Positions 16,579 through 26,421 are shown, counted from the stretch's first letter. The stretch is DNA of 64,000 bases from Vibrio porteresiae DSM 19223 (GCF_024347055.1 NZ_AP024896.1:248001-312000), one strand, 5' to 3'. Made by a program: numbers and translations. The notes: a model not told the origin generated them from the letters alone.

Positions 16579-17106
16579 CTAGTTGTTTCTGATGCGGTTA
16601 AGGTAGTCGTTTTGCAAAATGTACATGCGCTTAACGTCTTGATAGCGACCATTAATGAAGAACTCCTGCACCAGATGCCCCTCCTCGACAAAACCACATT
16701 TATCATAGAGATGCACTGCTTTTTCATTCTCCACCGCAACGTGTAAGTAGATTTTATGCAGGTTCAAAATAGTGAATGAGTAGTCGAGCGCTTTGTTGAT
16801 CAGCGTAGTCGCAAAGCGTTTGCCCTGATGGTCCGGTGCAATAATAATTTGGAATTCAGCGCTACGGTGAATGTAGTTAATTTCAATCAGTTCCACTAAC
16901 CCTACGAGCTCTTTGTTTTCGTTCTCTACCACAAAGCGTCGCTCAGCATTATCGTGGATATGCTTGTTGTAAAGCTCTTCCAACTCGTCGAACGACTCGT
17001 AAGGCTCTTCAAACCAATACGCCATAATGTTGCGGTTGTTATTTAAGTCGTGGATAAAGCGTAAGTCACCACGTTCTAAAGCACGTAAACTTAGGGTTGT
17101 ACTCAT
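16579..17106 (-). CDS. speG: spermidine N1-acetyltransferase
   Basis: 175 aa GNAT enzyme transferring acetyl from acetyl-CoA to spermidine or spermine, limiting polyamine toxicity. The sequence is nearly that of V. cholerae SpeG as I remember it: LRALERGDLRFIHDLNNN at the start, YWFEEPYESFDELEELY, and the acetyl-CoA loop HQGKRFATTL. The ATG at 17106 starts MSTTLSLRAL, the usual N-terminus. It lies 13 bases after a DUF2391-like membrane gene and may be co-transcribed with it. Confidence 0.95.
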   Translation of the reverse strand: MSTTLSLRALERGDLRFIHDLNNNRNIMAYWFEEPYESFDELEELYNKHIHDNAERRFVVENENKELVGLVELIEINYIHRSAEFQIIIAPDHQGKRFATTLINKALDYSFTILNLHKIYLHVAVENEKAVHLYDKCGFVEEGHLVQEFFINGRYQDVKRMYILQNDYLNRIRNN

Positions 17107-17119
17107 AGGCAATTCTCAA

Positions 17120-17515
17120 TTATTCCTTGTCAAAACTATCAACCACAATGGCACCCATTGAGGCTGGCATACTAATTACGATAATCCGTTTTAAAGCGAC
17201 GATGGGCTCACTCAGTAAAGGCAATTTGTCTAACGACAGTAGAACCAGCGCCACCACGATTGCGGCAATTGAGTAAGCAATAATCACTCGAAAAAAGAAC
17301 ACGGGATATCGATGGTGAATGTTAGATTGAAAAACACTTTGGTAGGCAAATGCGCTTAAAAAGCAGAGAGATAACACCATTAACAGCAGCAAATTAGCTA
17401 ACGGTAACGTGTTACCTAGTTGCCAGGCTTCTTGAGAGAACGACACTGGAACGGCGAGGGCAAAAGCGCCAACACAGACTTGAATGGCATCTTCGGTATT
17501 AAAGCTAAACCGCAT
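17120..17515 (-). CDS. DUF2391-like integral membrane protein
   Basis: 131 aa with four hydrophobic helices (about 13-28, 38-58, 72-94, 107-124). I assign it to the DUF2391 family with moderate confidence, from the EDAIQVCVGAFALAVPVSFSQE start and the ISMPASMGAIVVDSFD end. The function is unknown. It lies just upstream of speG on the same strand. Confidence 0.65.
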   Translation of the reverse strand: MRFSFNTEDAIQVCVGAFALAVPVSFSQEAWQLGNTLPLANLLLLMVLSLCFLSAFAYQSVFQSNIHHRYPVFFFRVIIAYSIAAIVVALVLLSLDKLPLLSEPIVALKRIIVISMPASMGAIVVDSFDKE

Positions 17516-17588
17516 CGTTCTATCCTAAACTACTCGTGAATGGGTACTACTTTACCCCAAGCAACGATCGGTTTTCGAGAGCCTAATG

Positions 17589-17822
17589 TCAAAAGAGTGT
17601 CCGCAGATGTTGTAGCAACACAACAGTACTCTCTTCATACAAGGCGACTTTACGAAACAGGTCGGCAAAGTGGGCATCACCGCCAAAGCAGGTGCGAATG
17701 TAATGGTTAATTTGTGAAGGTTCGTAACCTTCAACATAAAGAGCTCGTACCCATTGGTACTCAATAGCCTTAGGGTCAGCAAGGCTCGTTTCCGCTAAGG
17801 TCACTTTCACAGTTGTTGTCAT
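17589..17822 (-). CDS. conserved hypothetical protein, 77 aa
   Basis: I do not recognise a domain. The 77-aa product is soluble, mildly acidic and has no signal peptide or membrane helix. The ATG frame at 17822 (MTTTVKVTLAE) is preferred over a same-strand alternative frame at 17782, which has Cys- and Leu-rich composition typical of a shadow. It lies alone between the DUF2391 gene and the thioesterase gene on the same strand. Confidence 0.5.
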   Translation of the reverse strand: MTTTVKVTLAETSLADPKAIEYQWVRALYVEGYEPSQINHYIRTCFGGDAHFADLFRKVALYEESTVVLLQHLRTLF

Positions 17823-17969
17823 TCTTGGCTATGGTGTCTCTATCTAGGTTGTTGAATTAGAGCAAAGACTTATTAAATTTAGATGACAGTATTTTGTTGC
17901 CCGTCATTCACTTACCTAGCCAAGTTGATTCTACTAACCGTTGCGGCTTTAGATTGAGCCCGCGTTCGA

Positions 17970-18452
17970 TCACGGCTTTTTCACGTGAGCGGCCATCTCT
18001 TCGCCAATCTCTTTACGCATATTCATTAAGCGGATGGCCGATTCGCGCAAGAAAATATCATTGGGAGTGACCGGGTTCCATTGGGGCACAGGTGTTGGTT
18101 TGCCGTTTTCATCGACAGCCACCATGATCACAATACAGTGCGTTGTTAGCTGTTGATTAACCTCTTTCGGATCGCTGGCTTGCACATCGATGCCGATATG
18201 CATAGAGGTGTTGCCGGTGTAGATGATCTTCGCATTCACCTCAACTAAGCTCCCAACCAAGATGGGAGCGACAAAGCGAATGCCTCCAGCATAAGCGGTA
18301 ATGCAATACTTCTTGCTCCAACCGGCGGCGCAGGCATAAGCCGCCAAATCAATCCATTTCATGACGGCACCGCCATGCACTTTACCACCAAAATTCACGT
18401 CGCTAGGCTCGGCCAAAAAGCGCAGCGTAATATCTCGACTTCCATGTTGCAT
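17970..18452 (-). CDS. acyl-CoA thioesterase, hotdog fold (YciA/BFIT type)
   Basis: 160 aa single hotdog domain hydrolysing acyl-CoA to free acid and CoA. The family motif FLAEPSDVNFGGKVHGGAV includes the active-site region (Asn, Asp-like position and HGG). The MKWIDLAAYACA helix follows. ATG at 18452. Substrate chain length is not deducible. Confidence 0.88.
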   Translation of the reverse strand: MQHGSRDITLRFLAEPSDVNFGGKVHGGAVMKWIDLAAYACAAGWSKKYCITAYAGGIRFVAPILVGSLVEVNAKIIYTGNTSMHIGIDVQASDPKEVNQQLTTHCIVIMVAVDENGKPTPVPQWNPVTPNDIFLRESAIRLMNMRKEIGEEMAAHVKKP

Positions 18453-18627
18453 AGCTATTCCCCTGAACTAACACGTTATTTTCAGTATATATGCAAATAA
18501 GAAATGAGGCGTAGATTCGCATCAATCCACCAGATATCCGCTAGATTCTTGATGTTTAGACACAGGGATACCGCGTTAAACGCAGGCAAGGTATTGGAAA
18601 TGACGATGAATCGCGTGGGCTGGGGCG

Positions 18628-19389
18628 TTACACCACCAACAAATTCACTTCATGTTCGCGGGCAAACAACTCGATCTCTTTGGGCGGTTGTTTGTCTGTG
18701 ATAATGAGGTCAATGTCGGCGAGAGTGCCGAGTTTTACCATGGCGTTACGACCAAATTTACTGTGGTCGACTCCGAGGAAAACACTGCGGCTGTTTTCGA
18801 TGATGGCTCGTTTGACGCGCACTTCGTGATAGTCGAAATCCAGCAGTGAACCGTCGAAATCAATGCCACTGATACCTAATATGCCAAAGTCGAGGCGAAA
18901 TTGAGAGATAAAATCGAGCGTTGCTTCGCCTGTTACTCCACCGTCTTTATTGCGTACTTCACCACCGGCCAAGATGATACTGAAATCTGGCTTACTCATT
19001 AGCAGCGTCGCGACGTTTAAGTTGTTAGTAACAATGCGCAGATTGTGGTGACGCGTCATTAACGCGCGCGCAATCGCTTCGGGGGTGGTGCCAATATCGA
19101 TAAACAAAGTCGCGCCATCGGGAATGTGTTCCACTAAGGCATTGGCGATTTTGTGTTTCTCTTCGAGGAGCAGCACTTGGCGGGTGTGATAAGAAGAGTT
19201 TTCCGAACTGGTCGCAATGGTGGCGCCACCGTGGTTACGACGAATTTTGTTCGCGTCAGCCAGCTCATTGAGATCACGGCGAATCGTCTGTGGACTCACT
19301 TGAAACTTATCGACCAACTCTTCTGTACTGACAAAACCTTGAGCTTGAACGAGTTCAATGATCTCTTGGTGACGTTTAATTGCTTTCAC
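18628..19389 (-). CDS. glpR: glycerol-3-phosphate regulon repressor
   Basis: 253 aa DeoR-family repressor with near-full-length resemblance to E. coli GlpR. The N-terminal HTH is STEELVDKFQVSPQTIRRDL, followed by the sugar-phosphate sensor domain with FIDIGTTPEAIARAL and GEATLDFISQFRLDFGILG. It starts at GTG (19389) with GGGAAG 7 bases upstream. No glp target genes are adjacent here, so it acts at distant loci. Confidence 0.92.
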   Translation of the reverse strand: MKAIKRHQEIIELVQAQGFVSTEELVDKFQVSPQTIRRDLNELADANKIRRNHGGATIATSSENSSYHTRQVLLLEEKHKIANALVEHIPDGATLFIDIGTTPEAIARALMTRHHNLRIVTNNLNVATLLMSKPDFSIILAGGEVRNKDGGVTGEATLDFISQFRLDFGILGISGIDFDGSLLDFDYHEVRVKRAIIENSRSVFLGVDHSKFGRNAMVKLGTLADIDLIITDKQPPKEIELFAREHEVNLLVV

Positions 19390-19529
19390 GGCGCTTCCCT
19401 TAACTTGAAACCGTTACAAGTGTACGGCTTAGCGCTTGAAATTCAAACTGTTCTTAATGATTTAGCAAGTAGGGTGTGCGTTACGTCGTATTGCGTTGCG
19501 TAACACACACGTTTAACCAAGATGCTGAT

Positions 19530-20429
19530 TTAGGCGTGAGAGACAGGTTGTACGGTTAGCGTGGTGCGACGTTTCACTTTGATTTGTGATAATGCCACAC
19601 CCGTAATCACCATAAAGCCACCGACAGCGTGGAAAAGGTGCACGGTTTCGCCCAACATCACGGCAGCCAGTGCCACAGCAATTACCGGCAGTAAGTTCAT
19701 AAACATGGCTGTGGAATCAGCGCCCAATACATCAATGGCTTTAACCCACATCCAAGGAGCAATGACGGATGCGGCTATACCCGCGTAAGCAATGAGTGGC
19801 ACCGCTTGAGCTGAAGGCAACAGATGTTTGCTGGTTAGCCATAAGGGCGCCAACATCACGAGAGCGCAAAGGCCTTGCAGATAAATCAGTGTCCAGTTGC
19901 CAAATGGCATCTTCCATTTTTTCAGTAGCACACAGTAAAACGCATAGACTAAAGCAGCGACCAACATCATCGCATCTCCTTGCGCCAATTTTTGGCGTAA
20001 GAAGAAGAACATATCGCCTTTGCCTAGCATATAGGCTAAGCCGAGCAGCGATATTGTCGCGCCAACAATGCTTAGTGTAGAGATGCGTTTTTTGAGCAAA
20101 GGCACACTGGCGAAAACGCTAAAAAGCGGAACCAGCGATGAAATCAGCGCCATATTGGAAACGCTCGTGGTTAATCCTGCGTAATAACCAAGCGACTGGT
20201 TTAATGCCATACCCAGTAGAGCAAGCATCGCCAGCTGTGGTAAGTGTTTCTTTACGTCCTTCCATTGACGAATCACATGAGGTAAACAGCAAGGTGTGAG
20301 AATAACGATCGCCAGTGCCCAGCGATAAAAGCTCATCGCTCCTGGCTCAATCGCAACGGAGGCCATTTTGTTCACAATGGCGTTACCGCTCCAAATGACA
20401 ACCGTGAGTAATGGAAGTAGATAAATCAT
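19530..20429 (-). CDS. DMT-superfamily EamA transporter
   Basis: 299 aa, ten predicted transmembrane helices in two EamA repeats (about 1-140 and 150-290). It starts MIYLLPLLTVVIWSGNAIVNK. These are mostly exporters of metabolites or amino acids; the substrate is unknown. It is divergent from an AraC-type gene at 20529, the classic arrangement for regulator and exporter. Confidence 0.85.
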   Translation of the reverse strand: MIYLLPLLTVVIWSGNAIVNKMASVAIEPGAMSFYRWALAIVILTPCCLPHVIRQWKDVKKHLPQLAMLALLGMALNQSLGYYAGLTTSVSNMALISSLVPLFSVFASVPLLKKRISTLSIVGATISLLGLAYMLGKGDMFFFLRQKLAQGDAMMLVAALVYAFYCVLLKKWKMPFGNWTLIYLQGLCALVMLAPLWLTSKHLLPSAQAVPLIAYAGIAASVIAPWMWVKAIDVLGADSTAMFMNLLPVIAVALAAVMLGETVHLFHAVGGFMVITGVALSQIKVKRRTTLTVQPVSHA

Positions 20430-20528
20430 GAAAAGACCGGGGTAAAGATGGGATAGCGCAAAGTTTGACAGGTCTTTATAATACTATGTATCTCTAAACA
20501 GACATTACGAGCGATAGGAAGACAAAAG

Positions 20529-21317
20529 GTGAAAAAAAATCTTCGTCATGTACATCCTTCTTTAGGGATCGAGCAGCCACCATCAGACGTATTTATGAAT
20601 TTCGAAGCGTTTCTCTCCAATACGGAGACTCGAGTTCATAGTCATCCTTGGGGACAAGTGCAGCTTATCTCTGGCGGCATATTAGAGATGGAAGTGGAAG
20701 AGACGCGTTTCCTTGCTCCCCCGCATTTGGCAATTTGGGTTCCGGCCGGAGTTAGGCATAAAAGTTACAACCGTAAGCCTTTGGCGTACTGTTCAATCAA
20801 TATCGCCACGGCGATGACCGAGTCGTTTCCAAGCAAAACGAGCTTGATTAAAGTGACCGCCATCGCCTCTGCTATTGTGGATGATTTTCGCCAGCGCAAT
20901 ATCAATATCGCTAAAGAGAGCCAAGACGTTCGTTTAGTGCAAGTGTTGCTCGATCAATTAGCCACTCAGGAAACAGAGCACCACTTTTTGCCGTCTAGCC
21001 ATCATAAATATCTCGCGCCTATTTTGGCGGAAGTGGAAGAAAATCCTACCGACAGTACCTCATTGGCACAATGGGCAGAGCAGGTACATACCACTGAGCG
21101 TACTTTAGCACGCTGTTGTCAGACCGAGTTGGGGATGAGTTTCACTGAATGGCGTTTGCGGGTGCGTTATCTCTATTCTATGGAGTTACTGCGTAGCGGC
21201 CATTCGGTAAAAGAGGTGGCGTTGACATTGGGCTATAACCAAGCCAGCCCCTTTATTGCGATGTTCAAAAAATACTCCGGCCAAACACCGGAGCAATATA
21301 AGAACCGCTTGTTATAA
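20529..21317 (+). CDS. AraC-family regulator with cupin domain (NimR-like)
   Basis: 262 aa. The cupin sensor (about 20-100) contains HSHPWGQV and WVPAGVRHKS. The C-terminal HTH region (about 165-260) has the AraC signature KEVALTLGYNQASPFIAMFKK. It starts with GTG at 20529, preceded by AGGAAG, and is divergent from the DMT exporter, which it likely controls, as NimR does NimT. Its last six bases overlap the convergent peptidase gene's 3' end. Confidence 0.87.
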   Translation: MKKNLRHVHPSLGIEQPPSDVFMNFEAFLSNTETRVHSHPWGQVQLISGGILEMEVEETRFLAPPHLAIWVPAGVRHKSYNRKPLAYCSINIATAMTESFPSKTSLIKVTAIASAIVDDFRQRNINIAKESQDVRLVQVLLDQLATQETEHHFLPSSHHKYLAPILAEVEENPTDSTSLAQWAEQVHTTERTLARCCQTELGMSFTEWRLRVRYLYSMELLRSGHSVKEVALTLGYNQASPFIAMFKKYSGQTPEQYKNRLL

Positions 21318-22232
21318 CTGGGCAAGTACGTAATCAAGTGCACCTTTTACTGCTGCCACTTGTGCGTCGTTACACTCTTGATCGGTTACTTTGTCACTGT
21401 CTGGGTAGACTTCGGTGGTCGAACCGTATTGGCAGGTAGTGATGCCGCCACACAGGCCAAGTTTTTTCATGTCATATAAGATGACACCATCTGCAACCAC
21501 TGATGAGCCAATAATTTCATTGTGTTCGTCAGCTGGGGCAATGTGAGTTACCTTGCGCACTGCTTCAATAATCGCGGTTTGAAACTCGATCTGCGGGTTT
21601 TGTTCATCACCAACGGTATAAAATCCATCGGGTATGGTGCCCGCGTCGTATGCGATGCCATCACGCGCGGCGAGGGCAGGGCGAAACTCGGTTTCGTCGG
21701 TGTCAGTCGTTTCATGAAGATCCATATGTACCAGCACAGGCTGTGGTAACTGAGCCACTAATGCCATCAAAGCCGCTGACTCTTCTGCTTTGCTGTTAGC
21801 GACAAAGTTGCGGTTTGGATCAAGCGCATTGGGGTTCCAACGATTGATGGTTTCGTATCCCCAAGGGCTGACACAAGGTGTTGCGACAATGTTGAAATGC
21901 GCTTCGTACAGCTTCGCTTCGGTTGCCAAAAACTGCAGCGCACCATGCACACCACTGGTTTCGTAACCGTGGACTCCACCGGTGATCAACACGGTTGGCT
22001 TGTTGTTATCCCATTGACGTGTTTTCAAGCAAAACAGAGGATAGCGGTCGACATCGTATGAAAGCGCGCCGTATTGCGAGAGTTCGAAATGCTGCGCCAG
22101 TGCTTGAATCTTTGGCACTACTTCCGCTTGATATTCACGATGGATACGAGTTTGTGCGCGCCATTGCAAACGCTCATTGTCACCCCAAGGAACCCCAGGC
22201 TGACCGATAGAACAGTGTGATTGAGTAGACAT
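21312..22232 (-). CDS. M14-family metallocarboxypeptidase / succinylglutamate desuccinylase-like protein
   Basis: 306 aa. Zinc ligands are recognisable in GGVHGYETSG (HxxE) and in HMDLHET (His). The NPNALDPNRNF motif is typical of M14 peptidases. A catalytic Glu probably lies in the C-terminal TEVYPDSD region. The start at ATG 22232 has GGAAC upstream; upstream codons in the same frame lack a ribosome site. There is no signal peptide. The substrate may be a peptide or N-acyl amino acid. Confidence 0.78.
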   Translation of the reverse strand: MSTQSHCSIGQPGVPWGDNERLQWRAQTRIHREYQAEVVPKIQALAQHFELSQYGALSYDVDRYPLFCLKTRQWDNNKPTVLITGGVHGYETSGVHGALQFLATEAKLYEAHFNIVATPCVSPWGYETINRWNPNALDPNRNFVANSKAEESAALMALVAQLPQPVLVHMDLHETTDTDETEFRPALAARDGIAYDAGTIPDGFYTVGDEQNPQIEFQTAIIEAVRKVTHIAPADEHNEIIGSSVVADGVILYDMKKLGLCGGITTCQYGSTTEVYPDSDKVTDQECNDAQVAAVKGALDYVLAQL

Positions 22233-22451
22233 ATTTGTTCCAATTTGAGAAACCATGTTCCAAGAGTAATGAGAGCCGCCTTCAAGTGCAATCTTCCCTT
22301 GCGTGAGAACTCGGTGAAATTTTTGCGCAACAACTGACTTCACTCGTGAGTTAATGATAGATTAAGCGAACTTGAAGGATGACTCGCCACTTATGGCAGG
22401 CTTTTTTCTTGGACAACCGCAAAATATAAACAACGATAATGAGATTTCAGT

Positions 22452-23375
22452 ATGGCAGGTGCGAGTTTACTCACTCTATTAGATGATATTGCAACAGTGC
22501 TCGATGATGTTGCAGTCATGTCCAAAGTGGCAGCAAAGAAAACCGCAGGGGTATTAGGCGACGACTTAGCGCTCAACGCGCAACAAGTGTCGGGTGTTTC
22601 TGCAGAACGTGAAATTCCAGTGGTGCTAGCGGTGGCAAAAGGGTCACTGCGCAATAAATGCATTTTAGTACCCGCCGCACTTATCATTAGTGCTTTTGCC
22701 CCTTGGCTCATTATGCCTATGTTGATGTTAGGCGGCTTGTACCTCTGTTTTGAAGGTTCGGAAAAGGTGATTGAAAAGCTGTTTCACAGCCACGAATCTA
22801 AGCCTTCCATCGAAGAGAAGGTCGCCGAGCTCGAAAATGTCGATATGAAAGAGTACGAAAATCGCAAAGTGAAAGGCGCGATTCGTACCGATTTTATTCT
22901 CTCTGCAGAGATCATTGTGATTGCCCTGGGCACAGTGCAAGGTGACGCCAATATTCTTGATCAACTGATTGTGGTTAGCTTTATCGCATTCATCATGACC
23001 ATTGGTGTTTATGGCATCGTGGCTGGGATTGTTAAACTTGATGACCTTGGCTTCTACCTCAATCGTCGCTCTCAAGGTAAAGGCGTGATTTCGGTGATTG
23101 GTGAAGGCCTAATTAACTTTGCGCCTAAATTAATGAAACTGCTAACGGTGGTTGGCACAATTGCCATGTTTTTGGTCGGTGGTGGCATCGTGGTGCACAA
23201 TGTGCCGATGTTACACCACGGTGTTGAAGCGCTGCTGGGGCATTTTGAAACTCTTCCTGGTGCTGACGCGATTGGTAATCCGCTACTCAATGGCATTATC
23301 GGTTTGTTGGCTGGCTGCATTTTGGTAGCGGTGATGAATCTGGTGAACTGGGCTCGTCATGGGCGAAGTGAATAA
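22452..23375 (+). CDS. DUF808 membrane protein (YedI-like)
   Basis: 307 aa with four to six hydrophobic segments. The N-terminal MAGASLLTLLDDIATVLDD and VAAKKTAGVLGDDLALNA are diagnostic of DUF808/YedI. Function is unknown. It is a single gene ending in a strong terminator at 23398-23420. Confidence 0.9.
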   Translation: MAGASLLTLLDDIATVLDDVAVMSKVAAKKTAGVLGDDLALNAQQVSGVSAEREIPVVLAVAKGSLRNKCILVPAALIISAFAPWLIMPMLMLGGLYLCFEGSEKVIEKLFHSHESKPSIEEKVAELENVDMKEYENRKVKGAIRTDFILSAEIIVIALGTVQGDANILDQLIVVSFIAFIMTIGVYGIVAGIVKLDDLGFYLNRRSQGKGVISVIGEGLINFAPKLMKLLTVVGTIAMFLVGGGIVVHNVPMLHHGVEALLGHFETLPGADAIGNPLLNGIIGLLAGCILVAVMNLVNWARHGRSE

Positions 23376-23397
23376 TCTTTACTATCATTACCCATTG

Positions 23398-23423
23398 AAA
23401 GGAGAGCGCAGCTCTCCTTTTTG
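23398..23423 (+). terminator. Rho-independent terminator of the DUF808 gene
   Basis: AAAGGAGAGC (23398-23407) and GCTCTCCTTT (23411-23420), 3-base loop, followed by TT. Confidence 0.85.
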
Positions 23424-23555
23424 TTTGGGTTCTATTTGCTCATTAAGCTGCAATGAAGTGTGACTTCAAGCGCCGCTTCCATTATTATGCACCGCACTGT
23501 TGACTTGCTAGCACAGCAAGCCATCTCCGATATTCATTTAGCTACCAGACACACT

Positions 23556-24728
23556 ATGCATTGCGAACATTTCATTCAAAAACGTTGTTCTTCTTGTCAT
23601 CACTGCATGACCGATTACGCTGAGCAGGTTGAGCGTAAAGATCAACAGCTGAAAATCCAGTTTTCCTCATGGGCTCACCTCGATACCGATAAGGGAAATG
23701 ACAATGAATCCAGCAGCATTACGTGGTTAAAGCCGGTAGCAAGTGCTGATAGTGCCTTTCGCAACAAAGCAAAAATGGTGGTATCGGGTGCTGCGCATCA
23801 GCCAATTTTGGGGTTACCTGCCACTCAAGGTAAAGAGGCACTATCGCTGGTCGACTGCCCTTTGTACCCCAAGCCGATGCAAGAGATCCTCATCTATCTA
23901 CAAGATTGGATTCGTCGCGCTGGTATTCCCCCTTACAACGTTGCTAAAAAGAAAGGCGAGCTGAAATTTTTGCTGTTGACGCAAGCGCAAAAACCCGAGC
24001 AATACATGCTGCGTTTTGTGCTGCGCTCTACCCAAGCGCTGCCTCGGATTGAAAATAATCTAGCGGAATTGCAAGCACGTTTTCCGAATATTCAGGTGAT
24101 TTCGGCTAACATCCAGCCAGTGCATATGGCGCGTTTGGAAGGGGATGAAGAGATTTTCCTAACCGAAAAACAGAGCATTACTGAAACGTTTAATGACGTT
24201 CCGCTCGTGATTCGCCCGAAAAGCTTTTTCCAAACTAACCCGCAAGTAGCGGAGCAACTGTATGCGACGGCGCGTGAGTGGGTGCGCGAAATCAAACCGA
24301 ATCACATGTGGGATCTGTTCTGCGGTGTGGGCGGCTTTGCGTTGCATTGTGCTAGCCCTGACACCTCAGTTACTGGTATTGAAATCGAACCAGAGGCGAT
24401 TGCCAGCGCGCAATATTCTGCCAATCAAATGGGGCTAACGAATTTAAGTTTTGCCGCTCTCGATTCTGCACAATATTCGCAAGGACAAGAGCAAGCACCG
24501 CAAGTGGTGCTGGTTAACCCACCTCGCCGCGGTTTGGGCAAAGCATTAACCGATCGTTTGGAAGCGCTAGCACCACCGTACATCATCTACTCAAGCTGTA
24601 ACCCAGATACCATGAAAGAAGACATTCAAGGCATGAGTCACTATCGTCTTGAACGCATGAAATGGTTTGATATGTTCCCGCACACCGACCACGTTGAAGC
24701 AATGGGGCTGTTAGTGAGAAAGTCTTAA
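23556..24728 (+). CDS. rlmC: 23S rRNA (uracil-C5)-methyltransferase RlmC
   Basis: 390 aa S-adenosylmethionine-dependent enzyme that methylates U747 of 23S rRNA. The N-terminal Cys cluster (MHCEH...KRCSSCHHC) binds an Fe-S cluster and there is no TRAM domain, as in RlmC. SAM motif LFCGVGGFALHC, the NPPRRGLG loop and the catalytic Cys in IYSSCNPDTMKED follow. The ATG at 23556 is chosen because RlmC proteins begin at this Cys cluster; the ribosome site is weak. Confidence 0.92.
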   Translation: MHCEHFIQKRCSSCHHCMTDYAEQVERKDQQLKIQFSSWAHLDTDKGNDNESSSITWLKPVASADSAFRNKAKMVVSGAAHQPILGLPATQGKEALSLVDCPLYPKPMQEILIYLQDWIRRAGIPPYNVAKKKGELKFLLLTQAQKPEQYMLRFVLRSTQALPRIENNLAELQARFPNIQVISANIQPVHMARLEGDEEIFLTEKQSITETFNDVPLVIRPKSFFQTNPQVAEQLYATAREWVREIKPNHMWDLFCGVGGFALHCASPDTSVTGIEIEPEAIASAQYSANQMGLTNLSFAALDSAQYSQGQEQAPQVVLVNPPRRGLGKALTDRLEALAPPYIIYSSCNPDTMKEDIQGMSHYRLERMKWFDMFPHTDHVEAMGLLVRKS

Positions 24729-24989
24729 CCGCACTGTGGTGAGTTTTACCGTGAGAGTTTAGTAAGGAGCCCCAGTGGCGCTTTTTGTTTGCCTGTTCTC
24801 CATGACCATTATCTTGGTACATAGTGACGCATGGCTGAGTGCCTCAGTGTTCATCAAGGGGGCAATAGTCAGCGCCGGTGGTTTTTCTATCGTTAATGCG
24901 GGCAGATGATAGGAACTTCTTTATCAATTGCTAAACTCCCGTATAATCGCTGCCCAATTACACCACTCCAACCTATCAGTGAGTTGCAC

Positions 24990-25322
24990 ATGTCCAAATT
25001 ATTCTTTAAAGGCCGTATCGATCCTCGAGAAAACTACGTCGGTTCTGGCTATAACGTAAATCGTGATGTAAAAGCAGGCACTGAAGAAGCGCCAATCAAT
25101 GTTGTTGTTCAAACTGAAGCGCGTAAAGCAGAGATCGAAGCTTTGGTTGCTGAGCACTCAATCGTGGCGCATGTGGTTGTCGATGCGGATCAAGCAGAGA
25201 ACACCATTGAATTGGATACGCTATTAAATAAGCCAAAAACTATCACTTTCGAAAAAACGCCAAACCGTAATGACCCATGCAGTTGCGGCAGCGGTAAAAA
25301 GTACAAGAAGTGCTGTGCTTAA
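24990..25322 (+). CDS. SEC-C motif metal-binding protein (PBPRA1643 family)
   Basis: 110 aa protein ending in a SEC-C zinc motif NDPCSCGSGKKYKKCC (C-x-C then CC), as in the SecA C-terminus. The N-terminal MSKLFFKGRIDPRENYVGSG is typical of a family largely confined to Vibrio and Photobacterium. The ATG at 24990 is selected because conservation begins there. Its role is unknown; SEC-C motifs often contact SecB or ribosomes. Confidence 0.88.
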   Translation: MSKLFFKGRIDPRENYVGSGYNVNRDVKAGTEEAPINVVVQTEARKAEIEALVAEHSIVAHVVVDADQAENTIELDTLLNKPKTITFEKTPNRNDPCSCGSGKKYKKCCA

Positions 25323-25337
25323 GAGCATAATTATCAA

Positions 25338-25378
25338 TATAAAAGCCGCTCAGTGTCAGGCACTGAGCGGCTTTTATT
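25338..25378. terminator. bidirectional Rho-independent terminator
   Basis: A 15-bp perfect stem (25341-25355 with 25361-25375, starting AAAAGCCGCTCAGTG) and a 5-base loop lie between the convergent SEC-C and DUF2999 genes, with A- and T-runs on the two sides. Confidence 0.92.
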
Positions 25379-25403
25379 CATTCTGGGTAATGGATAAACC
25401 CAA

Positions 25404-25655
25404 CTATTTTTGCATTTTCGCTTGAGCTTCAACCACTTTTGAAAAATCAAGACCTAGCTCAGTTACGGCTTCTTTAATCAAGGTTGGGTTTTGCATTACT
25501 TGACCAATTAACTGTTGGAGCTGTTCTTGTGGCAAACCAAGTTGGCTGATGGTAGCCATTGCGGCTAGAGGATTTGATGTCAATGCAACAAACACCTCTT
25601 TGATCTGTGCGTCGCTAATATTGTTTTCTTTTAACATCGCAATAATAGGGTTCAT
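25404..25655 (-). CDS. DUF2999 family protein
   Basis: 83 aa, helical, starting MNPIIAMLKENNISDAQIKE. It matches the DUF2999 family known mainly from Vibrio. There is no signal or membrane segment and the function is unknown. It is convergent with the SEC-C gene across a bidirectional terminator. Confidence 0.8.
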   Translation of the reverse strand: MNPIIAMLKENNISDAQIKEVFVALTSNPLAAMATISQLGLPQEQLQQLIGQVMQNPTLIKEAVTELGLDFSKVVEAQAKMQK

Positions 25656-25732
25656 AACTCTACCTTTCCACTACTGAGTAAACGAGGGCACAGTCTAGCA
25701 TTAGACGCAAAGTAGTGGTACTAAGCACGACG

Positions 25733-26305
25733 TTATTCCTCATCGGGTGCTGCTGATTCGCTGCTTTTCTCTTCACCGAAAATCTGATGTAAACAAGCCG
25801 TCAAGATTTCATCGGCAAGAGGCGAGTTCTTAGGACAAGATCTCGCTAACGTAATTGCGCCCACCATTTGAGAAAAAAGAGCGATATTTTTTTCTCGTTC
25901 AGCGGGGCTATTCACACTTAGAGATTGGATCACCGCTTCTAATCCTGTTTCAAACAATGTCTTAACTGAATCGTCTTGACGTGCAGCATCATGGCTAAGC
26001 GCGGCAAATACACAGCCAGTTCCGGTGTTATCACGATGCTCTGGTGATAAATAGCGTTTGATGAACTCTTCTTTATTAAGTGTTATCTTTTTTTCTTTTG
26101 TTCGCTCAAAACAAAGTGCGGTGGCTTCGACCATCAAATCGGTTTTGGAGGCGAAGTTCTTATAGAAGCCGCCAGCAGTAAATCCCGCTTCTGCCATTAA
26201 ATCTGCAACGCCAATCCCGTTATAGCCATTTTCCCGAAAGAGCTTAGCTGATGTTTCAACGATATGGGCGCGGTTTGCTTCCGCTTGCTGCTTAGATACT
26301 CTCAT
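25733..26305 (-). CDS. TetR/AcrR-family repressor
   Basis: 190 aa. The N-terminal HTH (about 10-55) reads HIVETSAKLFRENGYNGIGVADLMAEAGFTAGGFYKNF in family style. The C-terminal ligand domain is similar to the YxaF/LmrA-like group. It is divergent from an SDR gene at 26422 and probably represses it. Confidence 0.87.
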   Translation of the reverse strand: MRVSKQQAEANRAHIVETSAKLFRENGYNGIGVADLMAEAGFTAGGFYKNFASKTDLMVEATALCFERTKEKKITLNKEEFIKRYLSPEHRDNTGTGCVFAALSHDAARQDDSVKTLFETGLEAVIQSLSVNSPAEREKNIALFSQMVGAITLARSCPKNSPLADEILTACLHQIFGEEKSSESAAPDEE

Positions 26306-26421
26306 TGGGAAACCTTACTAAAAATCTGCTTACAGTATATATAGATTATTCTCATCATCAAAACTTGAGTGTTTTGGATTTCGATCGTAATCTAATTGAA
26401 ATCTAAAAAAAGGAAGTCATT

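Noticed and set aside
17552..17782. 76-aa minus-strand frame overlapping the 77-aa hypothetical gene
   Set aside because: Cys/Leu-rich composition; the overlapping frame starting at 17822 looks more protein-like. The choice remains uncertain.
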